A DNA stretch of 64,000 bases from Chrysomallon squamiferum (GCA_012295275.1 CM022671.1:5216565-5280564), one strand, 5' to 3'; shown: positions 1 to 10,601, numbered from the stretch's first letter. Made by a program: numbers and translations. Notes: generated by a model not told the origin, from the sequence alone.

Positions 1-104
1 TCTACCTGATTCTGACGCTTGGTGGCTAAATTCAAGAATCAGAAGATGGCTCTCTCGTAAGAAAGAGGGCTTTAAAAAATGGTTCAAGAATTTTAAACAA
101 GGAG
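1..104 (+). CDS. EF-hand protein gene, internal coding exon (5' part outside window)
   Basis: The frame starting at base 2 is open up to a GT donor at 105 (GGAG|GTAACG) and ends in phase 1. It encodes about 34 residues, beginning LPDSDAWWLNS and continuing as a strongly basic, aromatic-rich stretch (RIRRWLSRKK, FKKWFKNFKQG) that could form a cationic amphipathic helix. The phase-1 end matches the phase of the next exon, which carries an EF-hand loop, so I treat them as one gene. The N-terminus, including any signal peptide, lies left of the window. Joining rests on frame and splice-phase agreement, not on a recognised family; I do not recognise the protein. Confidence 0.6.
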
Positions 105-391
105 GTAACGTATTTTTGTTTTGTTTATTGTATGCAAATAAAAACTCAGAAGTCATACAGATAAATATATACACACACATACACAGACACACAAATATAT
201 AAACACATATACCAACATACATGCATGCATACATACATACATACATAGATGTATGGACAAATATGAAAGCAACAACTTCCTCTTTTACATCATTATATAT
301 TATGCATTTGTTAACATAGATAATAAATGTCAGTATTTGAATCCACTGAACAAGTACTAGTTAATTATTTAAGTATTTAATCATTCCTCAG
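105..391 (+). other. Intron of the EF-hand gene, with CA/ATAC repeats
   Basis: Runs from GTAACG to ...TTCCTCAG. It contains a compound ATAC/CA-rich tract at about 166-248. No other signal is seen. Confidence 0.5.
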
Positions 392-517
392 TGAAAACAG
401 GACGATCAGTCAACGATGTGGATCAGGATGAAGATGGGTCGATTGATTTTCGAGAACTGGAACACGTGTTAGGAACACGTGACGCTGAAGACTTCTTCGA
501 AATTTTGGGATTGAACG
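392..517 (+). CDS. EF-hand protein gene, exon with a canonical calcium-binding loop
   Basis: After acceptor AG at 390-391 the frame reads VKTGRSVNDV and then the loop DQDEDGSIDFRE. This is a textbook 12-residue EF-hand loop: acidic at positions 1, 3 and 5, Gly at 6, Ile at 8, Glu at 12. LEHVLGTRDAEDFFEILGLN follows, resembling the entry to a second EF-hand. I end the exon at a phase-1 donor (G|GTCTGT at 518), because the next candidate exon then continues the second hand as A-HDTLSTEDFKRSF. This donor is weak. If it is not used, the frame runs on for six codons to TAA at 535-537. An alternative acceptor AG at 399-400 keeps the same phase. The exact protein family is unknown; the calcium-binding loop itself is near certain. 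Confidence 0.75.
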
Positions 518-560
518 GTCTGTTGATTGCAGTATAACTGTGCATCATGTGTCGTATCGT

Positions 561-710
561 GTCTCGTCGTGTTTTGTCGTTTCATATCGTGTCTCGTCGT
601 GTTTTGTCGTTTCATATTGTGTCTCGTCGTGTTTTGTCGTTTCATATCGTGTCTCGTCGTGTTTTGTCGTCTCATATTGTGTCTCGTCGTGTTTTGTCGT
701 TTCATATCGT
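561..710. repeat. 30-bp minisatellite, five perfect-register units
   Basis: Five 30-bp units start at 561, 591, 621, 651 and 681. Each unit is built of three related 10-mers ending in CGT or TGT (GTCTCGTCGT, GTTTTGTCGT, TTCATATCGT). Units 1, 3 and 5 end in ATCGT and units 2 and 4 in ATTGT, so the array has a 60-bp higher-order period. Partial units flank it (551-560 and about 724-738). Because 30 is divisible by 3, every frame stays open, which creates spurious ORFs on both strands. Confidence 0.95.
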
Positions 711-750
711 GAATAACGTATTTTGTCTCGTCGTGTTTATTTATTTATTC

Positions 751-752
<2 letters not shown>

Positions 753-798
<46 letters not shown>

Positions 799-841
799 CA
801 TTATTATGATGATTATTGTTGTTGTTGTTGTTGTTATTATT
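753..841. repeat. (ATT)n microsatellite with GTT tail
   Basis: A near-pure ATT run followed by an ATG/GTT variant and a T-rich tail. Confidence 0.95.
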
Positions 842-1053
842 TTTTATTTTTTATTTTTTTATTGATTCTTTGTTATCTTGTTATTCATTTTAGCTATCTA
901 TTCATTTTGCTTATTTATTTCATTCAGTTAATTTTATTCACATACATTTTCTTCTATTATTTTACTTTATTATTTATTCTTGATTTATTTATTTATTTAT
1001 TTTTATTTGTTCGTTTGTTTATTAATTAATTTATTTATTTATTTACTGTTTAG

Positions 1054-1135
1054 CTCATGACACTTTGTCAACTGAGGATTTCAAGAGAAGTTTTGATGGT
1101 GAAGATTTTGATGGTGAAGATTTTGATGAATAAAA
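1054..1135 (+). CDS. EF-hand protein gene, last coding exon with acidic C-terminus; stop at 1131-1133
   Basis: Acceptor TTTACTGTTTAG is followed by CT plus an open frame HDTLSTEDFKRSF, then FDGED FDGED FDE and TAA (1131-1133). Donor AA|GTAAGT at 1136 is canonical. The phase (two bases left over) fits the phase-1 donor at 517 and gives ...FFEILGLNAHDTLSTEDFKRSF, a degenerate second EF-hand. The tail is made by a 15-bp tandem repeat (TTTTGATGGTGAAGA). The stop lies only 2 bases before the exon junction, so the 3'UTR intron should not trigger nonsense-mediated decay. Alternative: this exon is spurious and the protein ends at 535-537. Confidence 0.6.
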
Positions 1136-1156
1136 GTAAGTCTGTCTGTATCTCGG

Positions 1157-1222
<66 letters not shown>

Positions 1223-1223
1223 G

Positions 1224-1260
<37 letters not shown>

Positions 1261-1422
1261 GCACAAACACTCACTTACACATATACACACAAATCCAAAA
1301 ACACACAAATACATATACTTATGTTCCAAAATGCATAATAGTTTTATTAGGTATCCCATCTAAAATACATATTTTCTAACTAAATAAACTAATATATTTT
1401 TTTATCACTTTCTTCTTTTCAG
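1136..1422 (+). other. Intron in the 3'UTR of the EF-hand gene, with (CT)n-(CA)n tract
   Basis: GTAAGT ... TTTCTTCTTTTCAG. It contains a compound (TC)n (about 1159-1220) and (CA)n (about 1221-1259) microsatellite. Confidence 0.5.
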
Positions 1423-1475
1423 AAATAGCTGTTAAGGTCATGCACTGAAATAAAAGGTTTCATCTGAACATTTCT
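1423..1475 (+). other. 3'UTR exon of the EF-hand gene
   Basis: A strong pyrimidine tract and CAG at 1420-1422 begin a short terminal exon. An AATAAA signal lies at 1449-1454, followed by a T/GT-rich downstream stretch (about 1471-1500). Cleavage is expected near 1465-1475. The 3' end is inferred from these signals only. Confidence 0.5.
1449..1454 (+). terminator. Polyadenylation signal AATAAA (EF-hand gene)
   Basis: A perfect hexamer 26 bases into the terminal exon, with a T-rich downstream element. Confidence 0.5.
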
Positions 1476-1737
1476 TGTACCTTTTATTTTATTTTTATTT
1501 CTTTCATTATTCTTTTTCGTGTTAATGCATTTAAATTTTTCTTCTTATAAAAATTTTTACTTCAAAAAGCAACAGCATATGAAAAATTTACCATTTTGGT
1601 GAAAAAACAGCTAAGAAAAAAAATAAATTAAATTAAATTTACGATGGGAAGTAAATGCTGCAAGACGGAAAGGCAATATCGGAAACAGAGTGCTCTCCCT
1701 TGCGTGGTAACTGTTTTCCAAAGTTGTTAAAATAGAT

Positions 1738-1856
1738 GCAGTAATAGTGATAGTAGAAATAGTAGTAGTGGTTTTAGTAGTAGTAGTAATAGTAGTAGGA
1801 ATAGTTATAGTAGTAATAGCAGTAGCAGCAGTAGTTATAGTAGTCGTAGTAACAAG
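1738..1856. repeat. Degenerate TAG/AGC trinucleotide repeat
   Basis: Imperfect TAG, TAA and AGC trinucleotides in a constant 3-bp register. Confidence 0.85.
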
Positions 1857-1923
1857 AAATGTTGGTTCTAGAAAGGATCGTAGTCCTAGCCACATAGAAA
1901 CAGAATAGATTATTAAACTGATA

Positions 1924-1927
<4 letters not shown>

Positions 1928-2003
<76 letters not shown>
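1928..2003. repeat. (CT)n microsatellite, 76 bp
   Basis: Uninterrupted TC dinucleotides; left arm of an inverted pair with the (AG)n tract at 2083-2152. Confidence 0.98.
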
Positions 2004-2004
<1 letters not shown>

Positions 2005-2080
2005 AATGTATTACTTTAGTGGAGATCCTCTTTTCATGCTTTATGTACATGTTTCTATGTTTTAGTGCGTATTTGTATAT

Positions 2081-2082
<2 letters not shown>

Positions 2083-2152
<70 letters not shown>
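2083..2152. repeat. (AG)n microsatellite, 70 bp
   Basis: Uninterrupted AG dinucleotides; right arm of the inverted pair, 79 bp after the (CT)n tract. Confidence 0.98.
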
Positions 2153-2153
<1 letters not shown>

Positions 2154-3549
2154 AAACATCTAATCATCATTAATAAGATTTTTAGAGAGGGAGATTACTT
2201 ATGCAATGTATGAATATACATGTGTGTATCTATTTTATTTATCTGTGTATATTCTGTATAAATTTGAGTATCTGCGTCTAATTATGTGTGATAATATGTG
2301 TTTGTTCTGACTTATCACTTTTAATCCTACCGGAATAAATCGTCCAAAAGTTCGTATCAAAGTACGCACTGAAATATCACTTTACAGAGGGCGTGAGTAC
2401 TGAGTGTCAGTTTCCACCATCGTTCCAACAGTTATCAGTGACTCGCCATTTAACATGTGCGCTTGCATGCGTATTTCGTGAACACGTGTCTCGCACGCAG
2501 TGATAAAACTTAATACGTTACTGCTTGGCCAGAGCGACAAAACGGTTATAAATAATTTGTCTTGTGTATTTTCTATCCGGTTGAAATCGTTTAAAGATAG
2601 CTTCCGGTTTGGGATTCTGAGGCGTTCAAGTGATGTTTTATAGCGAACGTTCAAGGGAAGATTGTGAATTTTGATGTTCGTTCCTGTTTTTTCACGTTTC
2701 GTTTCGATAACCAAATAAATAAATAACAAGTTATAACAAGTTACAAATATGCTGTTGTTATATGTTTTCTTAAGCGATTGTTTGGGCGCTTTGTTATGAA
2801 CTGTTTATAAACTGTACCTACAAATTCATCTTTATGGCGAATTCTTCTATATCACCAAAAAAAAAAAAAAAATAAAAAATCGAAAAAAAAATAAAAAATC
2901 AACCATTTGAAACAAGTTTGTCCTTGCACACGATGTGCATGTTTGTGCGAAAGAGAATAAACTATTTTGTCATCATCATCGTCGTTGCTGTTGTTGTTAA
3001 TTATTGTATTAGCATTTATATATACCAGAATCTATAGCAAAAATAGTCTAATAATAATAAAGAAAATTACTTAATTACTTAAAAAAAGAAAAGCTAATAA
3101 ATAAATAAACAAATAAAAATGACGATAAAAAACAAATGCATAAGATATATTCAATAAAATTATAATTCTCTTGTTGTTCTTTTTTTTTCTTTCTTTTTTT
3201 TTTAATTACTCACAATAGAAGAAAAAGAAAGAAAAAATTCCTTTCGAAATGATTTGATGCGACATTTATTGTCAGATTAAAATCTAAACACTTTTATGAG
3301 CCGCGTCAAGGAACAAGGAAAAACAATTTATTATACAGCGTCTTTCCTAATGTTATTTCCCCTCGTGTAGATAGGCAGGCTTGCAGTTCATCTGTGAGTC
3401 ACTGTGCATTGTCCTGAAACCTCCCTGTCACCCACTGTCATGTTGCAGACACCAGGATCATAAATGTTTTCAAGGACGTTTGCATCATCGAATCTAAAAT
3501 TGTAGACATGTCTGCAAGAGTTTATGCGTACAAGTTGTAGTTACTGTCG

Positions 3550-3597
3550 ACACAAACACACACACGCACACACACACGCACACACACAGACACACTT
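3550..3597. repeat. (CA)n microsatellite
   Basis: ACACAC with ACGC interruptions. Confidence 0.85.
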
Positions 3598-5048
3598 GCA
3601 TGCACCCGCATTCAGGTCAGAAACACATACAGACACACTCACAAACATTAACAGACACATAATTCGTTTGCATGACTGTGATTTTAGTTATATAGGGCTA
3701 TTGATATAATATAATATAATGTATATTATAAAATGACAATAGGCCTGTTTGTTTAGTAGATTCATAACGACTGCAAATTTATTTCCATAATATTAGATTT
3801 TCTAGATCCATTTAAATAATTATGGTGTGTATATATTAACTTATTTTACTTACAGCTACATTTATAAATTATACTAACAGATTTCAAAAAACACAGTGTA
3901 ACCTAAAGAAAAATATTTATTAAAACCTATTTACACACGTGTCTTCTTGTTTACTTATATCAATAAAATGCTGTGTTTTATATTAAAAAATTATAAACAG
4001 GTGAGGAGTGTAATTTTACTGAATGAAAATAAAATCGACCGTGGTATTTTCCAGAGGAACAATTTTCTCACTGTTTCTGAACCAGATTTCCTAAAATCGT
4101 AACAGCCAAAAAAAAAAAAAAAAAAAAAAAACGGATAAAAATCTTGCTTTGAAACTGGGCTAATGAGATCTTAAACCGTTAAATGGCCTCCTACATCGTC
4201 TGGAACAGTGTTCAATTGTTTTAATAAAATCACATCAGTGCTTGGCACTTCTCGGTCTTTAACAAGACACATTGCTTTCATTAGCTTTCGCTCGATTATC
4301 TTTCTATATATATATATATATACATCTATACACACACACTCACAGCGTGATAAGAGTTTCTACAGTAAACACCGGAGCTCTCTGGTTTCGACTACATCAA
4401 GACGTCAGCGGAGGTTGATTGTCTTCAAAACACCACTGCCGGAAAGAAGATATTATAACACTGATCATCGCTTGATTGATACGCTTTACACTTGGGCGGT
4501 CAGTTCCGGAATGGGCTTCCGCTTAATCCGAGGTTTTAGGCCGGCCCTCAGGTATGTCCATCACCGTGCTTTATCCCGTGGCGTTGCCAGAGATAAAAAA
4601 AAACAAAAACACACAGTGGCTGTTGAGCCGGCCGCCGTCCGTAACGACCAAGCGAGCAATAACTTGAACGTACGAACGGCAATTTGTCAGTTTTATTGGT
4701 GGGTGCTTGCTGGGGACGGTTGTCTTTGCGTCTTATTGCCAATTACAGAGACGTTTGCGAGAAATATACGAGAAGCATCATCCGCTGAAGATATATGAAT
4801 CACCATTTCAGACAGGTGGATTACAATTTCAGATGTCTATCCATGCCTTTTTATTCGCCTCCTCGTTCTGTTACTGTCCGACTTTATTATTAACACAGAT
4901 TGGACCCAGATATATGGAAACAATACAAAATAAAATATAAATAATAGAATAAAATAAAGAGTAAAGCAAAATAAATAATAAAATATAAAAATTAAAAACA
5001 CGAATCATACTACATTTATTTATCTAAACTTTTATCGGCGCCACAGAG

Positions 5049-5086
<38 letters not shown>

Positions 5087-5519
5087 CACCCACATACACA
5101 TATATATATATAAGTTATTAAATTATGCTCGCACTAAGACAGATACATTTTAACCTTGTTAAACTTTACCAGATACTGATAGGGTTCTTCGTTTTCTCCG
5201 GTTTGTTTTTGTAATTTCCTCCCTGATTGCCTGCCACACCACAACATCTAAAATACGCACAAGACTATCTCAAAGGAATCTTTGTTTATTTGTGCCAGGT
5301 AAAATAAACACGTTCTTCCTATAACATCATAACCCCACCCGTCTTAACTTTGCACCTATGAGCTGATAACACAGGTAAGTGATACCAGGTGTACAATCCA
5401 CAGATTTACGCAAAGATGGAGAGTTATTTTCCTCGTCTTTATTTCCGCCTCATCTTTGGCGATCCAGACGAAAGCCACATGTAACGAATTATTCTTTTTA
5501 TTTCTTGTTTTTTTCTTCT

Positions 5520-5549
5520 GAACAACAACAATAACAACAATAATAATGA

Positions 5550-5591
<42 letters not shown>

Positions 5592-5613
5592 GAGTACTGA
5601 TTTGATTTGATTT

Positions 5614-5657
<44 letters not shown>

Positions 5658-5660
5658 TAA
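5520..5660. repeat. Trinucleotide repeats: (TAG)n then (AAT)n
   Basis: An AAC/AAT-rich lead-in, (TAG)n at about 5550-5592, then (AAT)n at about 5617-5652. Confidence 0.9.
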
Positions 5661-7039
5661 AGTTCAGTACATGAAGTCTTAACCTAAAATCAGACACGTG
5701 TCTCGAATCATATAGTATAATTATTTCAAAAACATGTCTGAATGAAATTTCTATACATCTCTGTAAACCCACACACGGATTAACCGTCTTATATTCAGTT
5801 TAGCCTATCCCCCGTTCTCTCTTGACCGATATTTTAAATAACAATTATTTTCTATCGAACTCATTTGAAAAAAAAAAAAAAAAAAAAAAAAATCATAATA
5901 CCTTATTTCCGTGTATTCTCGTATTAACCTGTATTAAATCTATGGGAACGTATCCGTCCGAACTCAAAAATAACCCTACATGGATGACTGTATATTAGAA
6001 AAGAAATTAAACCATGTGTTTTTCTCTGTGGTTTGTACAATATCATATTCGGGATAGGTCTATAGTTCAATAGTATTCGTCTGAGTCGTAAACAGACACG
6101 GGATCGTTTCTCGGCAGCTTGTTAAACTGTGATTGTTCGTTCTAACCAATGCTTTGACTGTTTTATTAAAAGTCCCGTTAATGGGATGGTGCATATGAAA
6201 GGTTTCATTCTGCTAACCAAAAGGAGTAACGTACTGATTGGCGGCAGCGGGTTTCCTCTCTCGGATATCATCATATGAATTAATATGTGTTGAAAGTCCT
6301 TAATAAAATGCCTATTTATTGTTTTTAAATAATCAAAATTGTTTTTACTAAATAGGTTTTATTCTTAACATTTACATTTATTATAATATAACAATGTTTA
6401 TTGAATTTATTGTTGCCTATAATGCTGCAGCAGCTTCAACTGCTACTACTGTTACTACTACTTCTACATCTTTTATTACTACAACTACTTTTACTTCAAC
6501 CGCACCTATTACTCTAGTTGGTGTTGTTTCCATATATTTATTCAATTAATTTACTATTCGTTCATTCATTTATACAAGTTTATGAAAGCCTACTTCATTT
6601 GTTTCATTACATCATTTGAATTTCAAATTATACTATGACCATTCAAAGTTATTTTCTTTTCTTTTGTCTTTTCTTTTTTTTTTTTTTTGCTCCCTTTCGG
6701 TTCTTTCTTTCTTTTTTTATTTTATTTTTATTTTATTGTCTTTATTTTTAATTTTATTTTTTCCCCAAAGGAACACACAAATATCGCTTCACTTCCATCC
6801 CAAATGTATTTCGGTGCCTGGTTCCCGTGATTTAACAGTAACTACGGTAATGTATCGTCGTCTTTTGACAAATGATTTCCATTTAAATTCCTCCATGGCG
6901 GATCTCTGGAGACAGAAGGCAAACCTGGTCACGCAAGCTAGAGATAACTGAAATCTACGACTTTACCAGATTGGTTCGTCCAGAGCATTTATGCTCCCGT
7001 GTCACTTAAATTTCGTATATCTCATTCTTCTATCTTTTC

Positions 7040-7045
7040 TTACAT

Positions 7046-7080
<35 letters not shown>
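7040..7080. repeat. (TTTA)n microsatellite
   Basis: About ten TTTA units. Confidence 0.9.
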
Positions 7081-7082
<2 letters not shown>

Positions 7083-7159
7083 ATCTTTGACCTTTGTTTG
7101 CTTTCCTTTTCTTATTAATAATAATAAAACTAAAGAAATTACTTTTCTTTAATTTTATT

Positions 7160-7160
<1 letters not shown>

Positions 7161-7241
<81 letters not shown>
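7161..7241. repeat. (CT)n microsatellite, about 81 bp
   Basis: Uninterrupted CT dinucleotides. Confidence 0.98.
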
Positions 7242-7244
<3 letters not shown>

Positions 7245-7719
7245 CCATGGAAATATATATTCGTCTTTGTTTTTGGCTTTCATGGGGACTGTTTTATTGT
7301 TGGATAGTGATTAAACACACTATTATGTTTTTCGTTCAGTTAAACAAGGAATCTCGCTATCCTAATTAAACTATTATTTTTAAATTTGATGAAAAACAAA
7401 CCTCGATAAATTTTCAATTAGTCACTGTCTGTGAGTCACAACACTGTCCCGGATTTGTTTTTCAATGTCTGCTCCCATTGTTTGCATTAACTCTTTTAAT
7501 TGGCTTTGTTTAGACACACAAACATCGCCATGGAAGAAAAACGTCTGCTGATAATGGCATTAAACTAAAAGTAAACACGCGGTCACAGACAAACGTTGTC
7601 TCTTCTGTCTGCGACAAAGATGTAGGGCACGATAATACAGCAAACTGTATCAGCTTATTATTACGCGTCACGTCTGCGGGTGTTGTCAGGCTAAATAGTT
7701 CATTGTTTTCCCTCCAAAC

Positions 7720-7780
7720 AGAACGGAGGGCGCGGGAAAGTGTGACGTCACGGCGGCGGGTTGTCCAGCGATGCCAGAAG
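7720..7780. promoter_or_regulatory. GC/CpG-rich patch with a full CRE palindrome
   Basis: Within a GC-rich stretch (GGAGGGCGCGGGAAAG, CGGCGGCGGG) lies a perfect TGACGTCA at 7743-7750, the CREB/ATF consensus. Base composition is unlike the AT-rich flanks. No gene start could be attached, so a regulatory role is inferred only. Confidence 0.3.
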
Positions 7781-8152
7781 CGAAATGTCGACCCAGTATT
7801 TTTTTTTTTTTGGCCTGTAAATGTATATCAGTACAACAACAGTGAAACATTCCTGGAGATACTAAACCTCCCACGGTTTTATCGTACTTCCTGTCTGCAC
7901 GTTCTTCTAGGGCCGCTTGTCACTTTACAAAGAGCCACCTGTTGTACTGAGTTTTCGTTCTTGATTTTGAATCACTATTTCGTTTTGAAGTTAACCTGTT
8001 AGCTTCAGATGTAAAATTTATTTGTATGAAACTTGCAAAGGTTGAATTAAATTATTTATATAAATTTTGGTGGTATATGCATGTTTGCTGTGTGTATGTT
8101 TAAACGAATTACAGATAGACTTATTTTCATTTAGGCCTATACACGTCAATCC

Positions 8153-8153
<1 letters not shown>

Positions 8154-8212
<59 letters not shown>
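8154..8212. repeat. (AAT)n microsatellite, about 59 bp
   Basis: A pure AAT run; left arm of an inverted pair with the (ATT)n tract at 8299-8350. Confidence 0.97.
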
Positions 8213-8213
<1 letters not shown>

Positions 8214-8293
8214 GACAACGACCACGACGACAGCAACAACAGCAGCATCAACAATAATACTACTACTCATTCTTCTTCTTCTTTTAATTATTA

Positions 8294-8298
<5 letters not shown>

Positions 8299-8350
<52 letters not shown>
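8299..8350. repeat. (ATT)n microsatellite, about 52 bp
   Basis: A pure ATT run. The bases between the two arms remain in trinucleotide register (AAC/GAC/AGC, then ACT and TTC units). Confidence 0.97.
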
Positions 8351-8351
<1 letters not shown>

Positions 8352-8584
8352 ACAGAGGGTTAGTTTATTACTTCTATCTGTATTAAGTAAGAAATAATTT
8401 AAAAAACTAAATCTCTACCCAATAACTGACGGCTCAAGGTGAGAGTAACTATTTTTACTGCTAATAAAAAGTTCGAACGGTTCGACCTAGAGTTATCTTT
8501 AAGACAGATTTGGAAGTTGATATTCAAATTTAGCGAAAGAGAGTTAGGCATGCTGCTTTAGTAATTAGTAATTATTTATTTATT

Positions 8585-8618
<34 letters not shown>

Positions 8619-8820
8619 ATATTATTTATTATTATTATTTTATTTAGTTTTTGTCTTATTACATTTAAGCGACTAACTCATTTACTACCGTGAATGTAAG
8701 TATGTGTGTGTGAAGTAGAGAGAATGAATAATATGTATGTATCTGCGTAAATGCATGTGCATAGATATTTAGTTTGCTTTGCTGTAAGAGAATATGTGCA
8801 CGTGCAGAAATAGCTCATAT

Positions 8821-8823
<3 letters not shown>

Positions 8824-8879
<56 letters not shown>
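8824..8879. repeat. (CT)n microsatellite, about 56 bp
   Basis: Uninterrupted CT dinucleotides. Confidence 0.97.
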
Positions 8880-8882
<3 letters not shown>

Positions 8883-9050
8883 ATTTATTTGTTCACAGTT
8901 TCATTTTCCATTCACAATCCGTTTCTACAGGAAAACGAAACAGAAACAAATTGTAGAAAATGCCTTTCATGGTTTATTTCTAAATAAAACGTTACTCTTG
9001 AATTTCAACATTTCATCAAAGTTTCGTCCAAAAAAGAACTGCCCTAAAGT

Positions 9051-9615
9051 CAGAGGCGTGGCCAGGTTTTTAAAGTTAAGGGGAGCGGACAACACAAAAA
9101 AAAAAAAAAAAAAAAAAAAAAATAGGCGCCATTACACGTACAGAATATGTTTTAAACTCATTATCATTCTTATTTTGTTATTTAAAATCAAAACATTTTT
9201 TTTATTTTTTTTTAAAAAGAAAAAGAGAAGAAGATTAGAAATATAATAACATTTAACGTAAGTTGAAAAACACACACACACACAAAAAAAACCGTTGCAG
9301 TGTGTAAAATGCATGATGCAACTACAAGAAACTCTTTTGTTCAGCCTTCTTTCCAGCAATATCCATTACTTTACTGCAGTTCACATCACTTGCCGACTCG
9401 CTTTCAACGGAGGGCAAAGATAACGCAGGCTATATTTGCTTACAATATTAAAATTAAAATAAAATAAAATATTTCAGAAATAATAAGATTTGACTTTTAT
9501 CGCGTAAGTGAACTGGGTGCTTAATTATTGTTGAAAAGGCGCCAGTTTTTAAGAATGTGCTCATGGGGAGAGATTGCTCCCTTGATCCCCCCCCCACCTC
9601 TCTCTGCCACTATAA
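9051..9615. mobile_element. Possible decayed non-autonomous hAT-like element
   Basis: The left end CAGAGGCGTGGCCAGG (9051-9066) resembles the CAGNGGCGTAGCC-type termini I recall from hAT-like DNA elements in invertebrate genomes. About 500 bp downstream lies GGGGAGAGATTGCTCCC followed by a C-run and CTCTCTCTGCCAC (about 9600-9613), a plausible eroded inverted terminus. No 8-bp target duplication is visible and there is no transposase. The interior carries a poly(A) run and a short CA repeat. Confidence 0.3.
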
Positions 9616-9665
9616 TATACTTGATAGTGACTCTATTTTAGATTTTTATTATGCGTAGGAAGAAA

Positions 9666-9681
9666 GCGCGCGCGCGCGCGC
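9666..9681. repeat. (GC)8 alternating repeat
   Basis: Sixteen bases of pure GC alternation, extended by CGGG, in an otherwise AT-rich context; a strong Z-DNA former. Confidence 0.9.
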
Positions 9682-10002
9682 CGGGTTAGAAATCTGGCAT
9701 CTTGCCAATTTTATGCAAGAAGAAAAAGCTCATCCTTGTATCTGTCTCATTCTCTCTATTTTTTTATTTCTTTCTTTCTTTTTTTTTTTTTTTTTAAAAG
9801 TAATATGTTTACTTCGAAAGAGCCAGACTCTGCCAACTGCAAGGAAACTACAAACTGTATAATGTATTTTCTGTTTTAATCTGAATGTATAAAAAAAATG
9901 AAGCATCATGCCGTGATTTTACAAGTTCGTGCAGAAAACAGACTTTTAAAAAAAACAACAAAAAAATGTTCGTATCGGCATTTCACAATGTAACGTGTAG
10001 AT

Positions 10003-10020
10003 TGCCGCCAGAGGGCGATG
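10003..10020 (+). promoter_or_regulatory. CTCF-like motif, forward
   Basis: TGCCGCCAGAGGGCGATG agrees with the bilaterian CTCF core (CCASYAGRGGGCRS) at nearly every position. Occupancy is unknown. Confidence 0.35.
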
Positions 10021-10601
10021 AAAGGACGTTTGTTTCAAGGTTATTGTAACATGAATGGCTTTAAGATCGAATCCTGAAACCATCATCATCGTAATCAGGG
10101 AGATTTAAGACCATTTCTTGATATCTTCCGTCTACGGATGTTACTAACTTTTTAACATATCTACAATAACAAAGGCAATTATCCAAAATTAACCTTAAAA
10201 ATATACTAGTTGACATTATTAACTGACTGACTACATCATCCATTAATAATAATACTAATAATAATGAAAATGGTAATGATGGCCATGATGATGATAACAA
10301 CAACAACAACAACAACAACGACAACAATAATAATCGTATTAACAATGATAAATTTTTTATTTATTTAAGCTGTTTGTTAGTACCACTGTACTTAAAGTTC
10401 AGTCTTCTACATTAAATAATTAAAAAAATACGTAATAAAATAGAAGAAGAAGAAGAAATGATGATAATAATAATATTAATTTAGATTAAAGTTAGAAGTT
10501 TTAATTATGACACATAGCAGTCAGCTTTTTAAGTTCGTTCAGGATATTAGTTTTATGATATCCGTAATCCTCAATGTAATTACATTACAACTCCCTATGT
10601 G

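Larger units (their letters stand above)
518..1053 (+). other. Intron of the EF-hand gene, almost entirely repetitive
   Basis: Holds the 30-bp minisatellite (561-710), an (ATT)n tract (about 753-840) with a short GTT run, and then T-rich TTTA/TTAT sequence up to the acceptor CTGTTTAG at 1053. The long open frames here are translations of these repeats. Confidence 0.5.

Noticed and set aside
527-1029. Repetitive open frames (SRRVLSFHIV repeats, poly-Tyr)
   Set aside because: Translations of the 30-bp minisatellite and ATT repeats inside an intron, not proteins.
2382-2729. 115-codon minus-strand frame
   Set aside because: No recognisable domain, no splice context, and no sign of reverse transcriptase or transposase motifs.
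4208-4798. 196-codon plus-strand open frame
   Set aside because: It crosses an AT microsatellite, has no recognisable motif, splice context or codon bias, and a mixed composition typical of chance.
7686-8002. Overlapping frames on both strands in the CpG-rich patch
   Set aside because: GC-rich sequence lowers stop frequency; no domain or splice structure supports either strand.
8460-8495. B-box-like GGTTCGACC with a weak A-box upstream
   Set aside because: No cloverleaf can be drawn; the match to A-box is poor.
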